Shown: positions 26,740 through 33,494 of the stretch, piece after piece
Layout of the letters: each line of letters begins with the position of its first letter
Position numbering within the stretch: the stretch's first letter is position 1
Assembly (NCBI GenBank): GCA_016178505.1
Contig: JACOTG010000267.1
Location: 1-40,273, forward strand
Direction: 5' to 3'
Length of the DNA: 40,273 bases
Origin: Planctomycetota bacterium
GTDB lineage: Bacteria > Planctomycetota > JACOTG01
Position numbers and translations under genes: made by a program
Notes under the pieces: generated by a model
The model's database searches: none
Told to the model about the DNA's origin: nothing
What the model saw: the letters and a program-made list of their open reading frames with translations, nothing else

Positions 26740-26802
26740 TCTCGATTCCCTTTCTCGTCGTCACCGACTCGTGCGTTCGATCGTGTGAGGATTCACCAGC
26801 CG

Positions 26803-27297
26803 TCAGCCTCGCGACGAACCCATGTCGGCCGAGCCCACGGGTTGACCGCCACCCATGTCTCCGCCGTCGCCCGGGCCGTCGCCTCGGCGAGGACCGCGCG
26901 GCCCACCGCGATCGAATCCGCCGCTGCGTCCGCTGCTCCAGCGACCGCGGAAATCGTCGCCGCCGAGCGGCTCTTCCTTGAACTCCATGAACTCCGGCAG
27001 CTCGGCCGGGATCTCCTCGCACGCGAGGATGTTGTGGCGGAGGATCCGCTCTGAGATCTGGAAGTCACGACGGATCTCGGGGAGGCGCGCCGAGTCGACG
27101 TCGAAGTAAACGAGGAGATACGCGCCGCGACGATTCCGCTTCACCTCGTACGACAGCTTGCGTTCCGCCCACTTCTGCGCCTTGATCGGCTTCGCGCCGT
27201 ACTTGGCCATCACCTCGTTGACGTGTTGTTCCACGCCGACGTAGTCCGGCTTGTTTTCCCGGCTGGCGAATAGGAAGAGTCCTTCATAGTGGCTCAA
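26803..27297 (-). CDS. rpsF: Ribosomal protein bS6 with a Gly/Arg-rich C-terminal tail
   Basis: Residues 1-110 are bS6: HYEGLFLFASRENKPDY, then AERKLSYEVKRNRRGAYLLV, then ISERILRHNILACEE. The remaining ~53 residues are low-complexity Gly/Arg/Asp/Ser (GGFDRGGPRGPRRGDGPGDG and on). Many S6 proteins have short acidic or glutamate tails, but a glycine/arginine tail is less usual and recalls the tail on uS2 in this window. The start is a TTG at 27295-27297 with AGGAGG seven bases upstream. Confidence 0.95.
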   Translation of the reverse strand: MSHYEGLFLFASRENKPDYVGVEQHVNEVMAKYGAKPIKAQKWAERKLSYEVKRNRRGAYLLVYFDVDSARLPEIRRDFQISERILRHNILACEEIPAELPEFMEFKEEPLGGDDFRGRWSSGRSGGFDRGGPRGPRRGDGPGDGGDMGGGQPVGSADMGSSRG

Positions 27298-27304
27298 CGC
27301 AAGT

Positions 27305-27310
27305 CCTCCT
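27305..27310 (-). promoter_or_regulatory. Ribosome binding site that fixes the TTG start of rpsF
   Basis: A perfect AGGAGG lies 7 bases before the TTG at 27297, so this TTG is a true start. Confidence 0.7.
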
Positions 27311-27336
27311 GGGATGACGTCAACCCGATAGGAAAG

Positions 27337-27900
27337 TTACGCATTATAGCGACTCATGCACGCATCCAAACGACCTTCTTGTAGCCAGTACGCCACGGCT
27401 TCGACCGCGCGTTCGACCGCCTCCGCGACGAGGGGTTTCTCTTCCGCGGTCGGCCCTTCGAGCACCCATTCGGCGGCGTCCACGTGCGCCGGCGGAAGTC
27501 CGACCCCGACCCGAAGCCGGGGAAAGGCATCCGTCCCGAGCGCGGCGATGATCGAGCGCAGGCCTTTGTGTCCACCGTCGCTGCCGCCCGAGCGGATGCG
27601 GATCCGACCCGGCGGGAGATTGATGTCGTCGCACACGACCAAGAGATCGGCCGGCGTGCCGCTGCCCTTTCGCAGGAGCCGCTCGGCCGTTTCGCCGCTG
27701 CGGTTCACGAAGTCGCCGGGCTTGGACAGGACGACGTCCTCGCCGAACGGTCGCATCCGAGCGACGAGTGCGGTGGCACCCGGAGCGCGCGGCCGCGCCT
27801 TGAAACGGGCCGCGAGCCGGTCGACGACGGCGAAGCCGACGTTGTGTCGAGTTCCCTCGTACTCCGCTCCGACGTTTCCGATCCCGAGGACCACTTTCAC
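27337..27900 (-). CDS. pth: Peptidyl-tRNA hydrolase
   Basis: This 187-residue enzyme frees tRNA from dropped peptidyl-tRNAs. The N-terminus KVVLGIGNVGAEYEGTRHNV holds the catalytic His (residue 19). Other conserved stretches are KPGDFVNRSGETAERLL, VVCDDINLPPGRIRIRSGGS with the catalytic Asp, DGGHKGLRSIIAALGTDAFP and RLRVGVG. The first Asn of the family GLGNPG motif is kept, although the following residues read VG rather than PG. The GTG at 27900 follows AGAGG. It lies after rplY, a frequent pairing. Confidence 0.96.
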   Translation of the reverse strand: MKVVLGIGNVGAEYEGTRHNVGFAVVDRLAARFKARPRAPGATALVARMRPFGEDVVLSKPGDFVNRSGETAERLLRKGSGTPADLLVVCDDINLPPGRIRIRSGGSDGGHKGLRSIIAALGTDAFPRLRVGVGLPPAHVDAAEWVLEGPTAEEKPLVAEAVERAVEAVAYWLQEGRLDACMSRYNA

Positions 27901-28016
27901 CTATTCCTCTCGTGTACGCCTTCCCGGCCTGCCCCGCGGCGTGCGCCGCGCGCGCCATCCGCGTGCGGCGACATCGATGTCGTGTCGGCGCAGCTCGCGG
28001 ACATCCGGCCCGAAAA

Positions 28017-28724
28017 CTACTTCTTTTCTTTGTCCTTCGCCTTCGGCGCCTTCTCGCCCGCCGCGCCTTCCTCGCCTTCCTCTTCCTTCGCCGGCTTCGC
28101 GTTGATCACCTCCGGCTCGAGCTTTTCCTCGGTCGGCGCGACTTCCGGAACGACGAGGGTCGGGAGGTTCACGGAAACGACGATCGCCTCCGGATTGCCG
28201 ACGGCCTTCACCCCGGCCGGCATCTTGATGTCCTTCAAGTGGAACGTCTCGCCCATCATGAGCGGCGTCACGTCGACGACGACTTTGTCCGGGATGGCGT
28301 CGGGCAAGCACTCGACCTCGATGTCGTTCAACTGGTGAGCGACGGTACCGCCGTCGGCCTGTCCCTTTGCGATGCCTTCGAACTCGAGCGGAATGCGCAC
28401 GACGATCGTCTTGTCGAGCGCGATGCGCTCGAAGTCGACGTGGCGAACTTCTTCGCCGAAGACGTCGAATTGCACTTCCTTGATGATCGTGCGATCGCTC
28501 TGCCCGCCGACGCGCAGCTCGATCATTCGCGCCCCGCGCTGAACGACTTCCTCGAGCGGCTTTCGCGGCAGGCTGATGGACTGCGCCTCCTTCTTGAGGC
28601 CGTAGACGACTCCGGGCACGAGCCCTTTCGCGCGCACGTGCTTGCACGCGTTGCTTCCCAGCTCGGCGCGCACCGTGGCTTCGAGAACCGGCGTGCCGTG
28701 CGTCCCCTTCGTAGCGGTTGTCAT
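28017..28724 (-). CDS. rplY: Ribosomal protein bL25, long CTC form
   Basis: This 235-residue protein is the two-domain general-stress (CTC) form that binds 5S rRNA. The N-terminal L25 domain reads LEATVRAELGSNACKHVRAK, then GLVPGVVYGLKKEAQSISL and VQFDVFGEEVRHVDFERIAL. The C-terminal TL5-type beta domain reads LNDIEVECLPDAIPDKVVVD. It ends in an acidic/Lys tail (KEEEGEEGAAGEKAPKAKDK). The ATG at 28724 has AAAGGG upstream. The order prs-rplY-pth is conserved in many phyla. Confidence 0.96.
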   Translation of the reverse strand: MTTATKGTHGTPVLEATVRAELGSNACKHVRAKGLVPGVVYGLKKEAQSISLPRKPLEEVVQRGARMIELRVGGQSDRTIIKEVQFDVFGEEVRHVDFERIALDKTIVVRIPLEFEGIAKGQADGGTVAHQLNDIEVECLPDAIPDKVVVDVTPLMMGETFHLKDIKMPAGVKAVGNPEAIVVSVNLPTLVVPEVAPTEEKLEPEVINAKPAKEEEGEEGAAGEKAPKAKDKEKK

Positions 28725-28807
28725 GGCTCGACCCTTTCTTTTACTTGTCCCAGTCCCTGCGACTCTCTAGTCAGACCTTTTGTCGCGCATCGAAGACTTC
28801 GTCGTCG

Positions 28808-29749
28808 TCACTCGAAGAGATAACTCACCGATTCCGATCGATGGATTCTCCGGATCGCCTCGCCGAGAAGCGGAGCGATCGTCAACACATCGAGGTTCTT
28901 CACCTGCTTCTCACCGAGCGGGATCGTGTCGGTCACGATGATCCGTTGCACGTCGGTCGTGTTCAGCTTCTCCACGGCGCCGCCGCACAAGACGGCGTGC
29001 GTCGCGCATAGATAAACGTCCTTCGCGCCGCGCGACTTCACGGCCTTCGCGGCCTCGGTGATCGATCCGCCCGTCGAGATCATGTCGTCGACGATGACGA
29101 CGTTCTTCCCCGTGACGTTTCCGATGATGTTCACGACCTCGGCCGACTGCGGCGTGATGCGTCGCTTGTCGACGATCGCCAGGTCGCCCTTCAGGTCGCG
29201 CGAGTACCGGCGGTTGAGCTTGATCGATCCCACGTCCGGCGCGACGACGCACAGGTTGTCGAGCTTCAGCGACTTCAAGTGCTTCAGGAACACGGTCGCC
29301 GCGTAGAGGTGGCCGACCGGGATGTTGAAGAAGCCCTGGATCTGCGTCGCGTGGAGGTCGAGCGTCAGGATGCGCTGCGCACCCGCCGTCGTGAGGAGGT
29401 CCGCCATGAGCTTTGCCGAGATCGGCACGCGCCCCTCGTCCTTGCGATCCTTTCGCGCGTAGCCGTAATACGGAATCACCGCGGTGATCCGTTCGGCCGA
29501 CGCGCGCTTCAGTGTGTCGACCATCAGCACCAGCTCGACGAGGTTCTCGTTGACCGGTGCGCACGTCGGCTGGATCACGAAGACGTCCGAGCCTCGCACG
29601 TCGTCGTTGATCTTGATGTCGATTTCGCCGTCCGGGAACCGTCCCACGTACGCATCGCCGAGCGGGATGTCGAGGTACTCGCAGATCTTCTCGGCGAGCG
29701 CAGGATTCGCGTTGCCCGCGAACACCTGGAGGTCGTTGTACCGGTCCAT
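28808..29749 (-). CDS. prs: Ribose-phosphate pyrophosphokinase
   Basis: This 313-residue enzyme makes PRPP from ribose 5-phosphate and ATP for purine, pyrimidine, His, Trp and NAD synthesis. Motifs are VFAGNANPALAEKICEYL, GRFPDGEIDIKINDDVRGSD, VIPYYGYARKDRKDEGRVPI, LDLHATQIQGFFNIPVGHLY and the PRPP-binding loop VVIVDDMISTGGSI. The ATG at 29749 comes 4 bases after the glmU stop with GAGGGTGAG upstream, so the two are coupled. This glmU-prs pairing links sugar-nucleotide and nucleotide supply and is common in bacteria. Confidence 0.97.
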   Translation of the reverse strand: MDRYNDLQVFAGNANPALAEKICEYLDIPLGDAYVGRFPDGEIDIKINDDVRGSDVFVIQPTCAPVNENLVELVLMVDTLKRASAERITAVIPYYGYARKDRKDEGRVPISAKLMADLLTTAGAQRILTLDLHATQIQGFFNIPVGHLYAATVFLKHLKSLKLDNLCVVAPDVGSIKLNRRYSRDLKGDLAIVDKRRITPQSAEVVNIIGNVTGKNVVIVDDMISTGGSITEAAKAVKSRGAKDVYLCATHAVLCGGAVEKLNTTDVQRIIVTDTIPLGEKQVKNLDVLTIAPLLGEAIRRIHRSESVSYLFE

Positions 29750-29753
29750 CCAC

Positions 29754-31025
29754 TCACCCTCTCTTCTTGAGGTGCTTTCTAGCCGGAACGCCCACGTACG
29801 TCTCCCCCGCCGGGATCTCCGTCCCGCGCGTGACCACCGATCCGGCACCGGTGACGGCGTTCCTACCGACCGTCGCCGGCGCGACGATGATCGTGCCGCT
29901 GCCGACGAACGCGCCATCGCCGATGTGCGTCACGTGCTTCGCCTTGCCGTCGAAGTTCGCGGTGATCGTGCCCGCGCCGATGTTCGCGCCGGCGCCCACT
30001 TCCGCGTCGCCGACGTACGCAAGGTGCTTGGCTTTCGTGCGCGCGCCGATCGTGCTCTTCTTCACCTCGACGAAGTTGCCGATCTCGACCTTGTCCTCGA
30101 GCCGAGCGCCGTCGCGAACGTGTGCGAACGGGCCGATCTCGCAGCCTTGGCCGATCGTCACGTCGCCGCGAATCGCCGTGAAGGGCAAGATCACGGTGTC
30201 CTTGCCGATCGTCACGTCCGCGTCGACGTACGTCGTCGACGGATCGAGGATCGTGACGCCTTCGTCCATCAACCGATCGAGGATGCGGCGGCGCATGACC
30301 GACGCCACGCGCGCGAGTTCGCGGCGCGTGTTCACGCCCGCGACCTCGTCCGCATCCGCGGCCTCGAAGGTACCGACTCGTCCGCCCGATCGCCGGATCT
30401 CGGCGATCGCGTCGGTGAGGAAGTACTCGCGCTTCTTGTTGTTCGCTCGCAGCTTCTCGAGGTGCGAGAAGATCTGCGGCGCTTCGAACGCGTAGAGCCC
30501 GGCGTTGACTTCCTTGATCTGGAGGATCGATTCCGCGGCCTCGGCGTCTTCGAGGATGCCGGCGAACGAATCGTCGTTTTCGTCGCGAAGGATCCGACCG
30601 TATCCCTGCGGATCGTCGCGCCGCACCGTGAGCACCGTCGCGTCGTTCTTGGCCGCCCGATGCGCGTCGAGGAGGGCCTGCAGCGTCGCGGCTCTCACCA
30701 GCGGGACGTCGCCCGACAGCACGAGCAGCGTCCCGCGGAAATCCGCGAGCCTCTCACGCGCGGCCTTCAATGCATCGCCGGTCCCGAGCTGCAGCTTTTG
30801 TTCGGCGAACTCGGCGCCGCTCTTCGCGAACGCGGCGACCACGTCGTCCTTGCCGGAGCCGACGACGACCACCTGGCGCGAAGGTGCCGCGGCTTTCGCG
30901 ACGTCGAGCACGAACCGGAGCATCGGCCGGCCGCACACGCGGTGCAGGACTTTCGGCACGTCCGATTTCATGCGCGTGCCCGCGCCCGCTGCCAGGATCA
31001 CCGCTGCCGTCTCCAACGTGCTCAT
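29754..31025 (-). CDS. glmU: Bifunctional UDP-N-acetylglucosamine pyrophosphorylase / glucosamine-1-phosphate acetyltransferase
   Basis: GlmU makes UDP-GlcNAc, the shared precursor for MurA (peptidoglycan) and lipid A. The N-terminal Rossmann-like uridyltransferase has AAVILAAGAGTRMKSDVPKV and, further on, QLGTGDAL and LVLSGDVPLV. The C-terminal left-handed beta-helix shows hexapeptide repeats (VTIGKDTVILPFTAI, CEIGPFAHVRDGARLEDKVE) and the acetyltransferase active-site stretch TKAKHLAYVGDAEVGAGANI. At 423 residues it is slightly shorter than E. coli GlmU. I chose the ATG at 31025; an ATG at 31031 is equally possible and the ATG at 31112 is less likely. No strong ribosome site was seen. The ~210-base region upstream holds only a weak promoter-like TTGCAA. 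Confidence 0.95.
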   Translation of the reverse strand: MSTLETAAVILAAGAGTRMKSDVPKVLHRVCGRPMLRFVLDVAKAAAPSRQVVVVGSGKDDVVAAFAKSGAEFAEQKLQLGTGDALKAARERLADFRGTLLVLSGDVPLVRAATLQALLDAHRAAKNDATVLTVRRDDPQGYGRILRDENDDSFAGILEDAEAAESILQIKEVNAGLYAFEAPQIFSHLEKLRANNKKREYFLTDAIAEIRRSGGRVGTFEAADADEVAGVNTRRELARVASVMRRRILDRLMDEGVTILDPSTTYVDADVTIGKDTVILPFTAIRGDVTIGQGCEIGPFAHVRDGARLEDKVEIGNFVEVKKSTIGARTKAKHLAYVGDAEVGAGANIGAGTITANFDGKAKHVTHIGDGAFVGSGTIIVAPATVGRNAVTGAGSVVTRGTEIPAGETYVGVPARKHLKKRG

Positions 31026-31236
31026 CGCCATCCGGAATCGGTTCGTCAGCCAAACCGCACGACGCGCCGCGAAAACCCGGTCGAGCCGGCCCGCGGCGGG
31101 AGCCGCGGCCAAATCGGTGATTAACCCAGAACCCGGATCCCGGGCACCGCATGAACTCGATCGGTTGGAAAATGGACGGGTAGGTTAGCAGCCGGCGAGA
31201 CGCTTGCAAGAACGAAATGCGAACGCGCGTTCGCGC

Positions 31237-33459
31237 TCACCCACCGATGTAGCCGAGCGCCTTCAATCGCTTCCGTACGTCCGGCGGCAACTTGCTCGGA
31301 TCCATGGGATCGCGGGCGAAGCCACCGACGCGGAAGAGGGTGACCGGCGCCTCGAACGGCTTCGCGACGTCTCCCGTCACGAACCGGTAGATCGCCGAGT
31401 ACGCGAACGGCACGGGCAGCGACGCGGTCGCGAAATGGATCGGGAACCTCACGGCGACGTCGGCGGGCGCGACCTTACGGTCGCCGATGATCGGATTGAA
31501 GAAGAGACGCGTTTCGTCGCGGTCGAGCGCAAAGCGAAACGTCGCCTGGGGCGGCGGCGCGTCGAGGATGACTCGGAGGTTGTCGAACGATCGCACGATT
31601 GCGCCCCCTTCGGGAGCCGTGACATCGTCGAGATCACCGACGATTCGGGCGTGCACACGCGCGTCCCCGCCCGCGACTCCAACCGTCAGGCGAAATCGCG
31701 TGCTGCCCCCGGTCGCGTTCTCGTCGCGCTCGAGCACCGCTTCCGGCGTCGACGGGGCGAGCGGCGTCGCAAGCGTCGTGTCGGCCGGATCCCAGTCGAC
31801 CACGTACGGCAGTTGCGTTCGCTCGAACGGATGACCGTCGATCGAAAGATCCTCGTTGCGAAGCGGAGCGCCATCCGCGGACGCGTTGATCGTGAGGCTG
31901 GCGGAGTCGTCGAGGAGGAGCTTCAGTTCGTCGGCGTCGCCCCCACCCGCGTTGCAGTCGACGACGATCTCGCCGGACGACTCGACGCGCGCGGTGTCGC
32001 CCTCCTCGAAGTCGATCATCACGTCCGCGTTCGTGATTCGACTCTTCAGCCCCCGGATGGATGCGTGATAGCGCCGCTTCGCACCCGTCGGCCCGAATCG
32101 CACGTGAACTTCGCGCGTCCCGACGAACTCGACGAGCTTGTTCCACAGAGCGGCGCGAGTCGATGCCGCGCTCGCTTCGAACGCGAGGTTTCGCGTCTCG
32201 CCGGGATCCGCGACCAGATCGTACAGCTCGAAACTGCGACGATCGGATTGGTGCGGCAGCGGAAGGTGCGTGAGCTTGTGGGTCGCGTTCTGGACCACCT
32301 TCTCTTTTTCGCCGGCGCCTTCGCTGAAGATCTCCTGATGAATCCACTTTCGCCGCCCTTCCAGGAGATCCATCAGGCTCTTTCCGTCGACGTCGTTCGG
32401 CGGAACGCGAACGCCGATCCCGTCGAGCACGGTCGGCATGAGGTCGATGCCCTGCACGAGCGCGTCGGAAACCACGGCGGTCGTCTGGCCCGGAAGGCGA
32501 AGGAGCATCGGCACGTTCGTGACCGGGCGATACATCCTCTGGTGGTTGAAGTAGAGGCCATGCTCGCCGAGGTTCTCGCCATGGTCGGCGGTGAAGATCA
32601 CGAACGATCGATCCCAGAGCCCCATCTCGCGAAGCCCGTCGACAAGGCGACCGATCTCGTGATCGGCGTAGGCGATCTCGGCCTCGTACTGAGAGACGAA
32701 GTAGTCCTTCCACTTTGCCTTGTCCGCCGCGCGCCCGAAGTCCGTCGAGTAGATCAGCTCGCGCTCGGGGCGCTCGCCGCTCCAGTGCTGCGAGTCCCAA
32801 GGCGCCGGCGGCACGTAGGGCCAGTGCGCGTCGAAATAATGGACGAAGAGGAAGAGCGGCTTGGATCGGTCGGGTGACTTCCTCCATTCGCCGAGCGCGC
32901 CGAGGACGCGGTCGGTCGTGACGGCGGCCGGCTGCTTCACGTCGGGCGGCTCGTCGGGAGTGGCCTGCGGTTTGGCCACGAAGTCGAGATACCGGTCGAA
33001 GCCCTGGCCGAGCCCGGAGATCTCCGCATCGAGATGGTCGGCGCTCACGGCGCCGAGCGCCCAATAGCCTTCGTCCTTCAAGTACTCCGCGAACGTCTTC
33101 ATCTTCGGCTCGAGCTTGTAGCCGAACGTCGAGAGCTGGATCACGCCGTGCGTCTTCAAGTAGGTCCCGGTGTGGAGCGACGCGAACGACGAGGACGTCG
33201 AGTTGCACGGGCTCAGCGTGTGCGTGAAGCGCGTCGATTGCTCGGCGATGGCGTCGATGTGCGGCGTGAGACCGGGCTTCGCCCCGTAGCAGCCGAGGCG
33301 GTCGGCGCGCAGCGTGTCGACCGCAATGAAGATCACGTTCGGGTGCGAGCGGCCACCGCCGCGGCGCCCGAGCAGGATCACGACGAATGCGGCCAGCACG
33401 AGCGCCGACAACATGAACCCGATCGTCGTCACCGTCCGGAACAGGCGTCGCTGCGCCAA
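31237..33459 (-). CDS. Membrane-anchored sulfatase-superfamily protein without the CxPxR motif
   Basis: This 740-residue protein starts at a TTG (33457-33459) with AGGAGGGGAG just upstream. One N-terminal transmembrane helix (MLSALVLAAFVVILLG) anchors a large exported domain. The alkaline-phosphatase-fold core has NVIFIAVDTLRADRLGCYG (metal Asp48) and FTADHGENLGEHGLYF (metal Asp-His). At the nucleophile position, where sulfatases carry CxPxR, it reads SPCNSTSSSFASLHTG, which aligns a Thr (residue 88) with the modified Cys; a Cys lies three residues earlier. A phospho- or sugar-phosphate hydrolase/transferase is thus as likely as a sulfatase. After the ~430-residue core comes about 300 residues of beta-rich unknown sequence. 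The start is 35 bases from the stop of the peptidase-like gene. Confidence 0.82.
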   Translation of the reverse strand: MAQRRLFRTVTTIGFMLSALVLAAFVVILLGRRGGGRSHPNVIFIAVDTLRADRLGCYGAKPGLTPHIDAIAEQSTRFTHTLSPCNSTSSSFASLHTGTYLKTHGVIQLSTFGYKLEPKMKTFAEYLKDEGYWALGAVSADHLDAEISGLGQGFDRYLDFVAKPQATPDEPPDVKQPAAVTTDRVLGALGEWRKSPDRSKPLFLFVHYFDAHWPYVPPAPWDSQHWSGERPERELIYSTDFGRAADKAKWKDYFVSQYEAEIAYADHEIGRLVDGLREMGLWDRSFVIFTADHGENLGEHGLYFNHQRMYRPVTNVPMLLRLPGQTTAVVSDALVQGIDLMPTVLDGIGVRVPPNDVDGKSLMDLLEGRRKWIHQEIFSEGAGEKEKVVQNATHKLTHLPLPHQSDRRSFELYDLVADPGETRNLAFEASAASTRAALWNKLVEFVGTREVHVRFGPTGAKRRYHASIRGLKSRITNADVMIDFEEGDTARVESSGEIVVDCNAGGGDADELKLLLDDSASLTINASADGAPLRNEDLSIDGHPFERTQLPYVVDWDPADTTLATPLAPSTPEAVLERDENATGGSTRFRLTVGVAGGDARVHARIVGDLDDVTAPEGGAIVRSFDNLRVILDAPPPQATFRFALDRDETRLFFNPIIGDRKVAPADVAVRFPIHFATASLPVPFAYSAIYRFVTGDVAKPFEAPVTLFRVGGFARDPMDPSKLPPDVRKRLKALGYIGG

Positions 33460-33463
33460 TCGA

Positions 33464-33473
33464 CTCCCCTCCT
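33464..33473 (-). promoter_or_regulatory. Ribosome binding site that fixes the TTG start of the sulfatase-like gene
   Basis: AGGAGGGGAG lies 4 bases before the TTG at 33459 and marks the start that leaves a clean transmembrane segment; upstream codons are Arg-rich shadow sequence. Confidence 0.7.
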
Positions 33474-33494
33474 CGTCCGTCGTTCCGCCGCCCG

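Noticed and set aside
31026..31236. A possible glmU promoter (TTGCAA, 16 bases, TAACCT)
   Set aside because: Only half of the -10 positions fit; left out as a feature.
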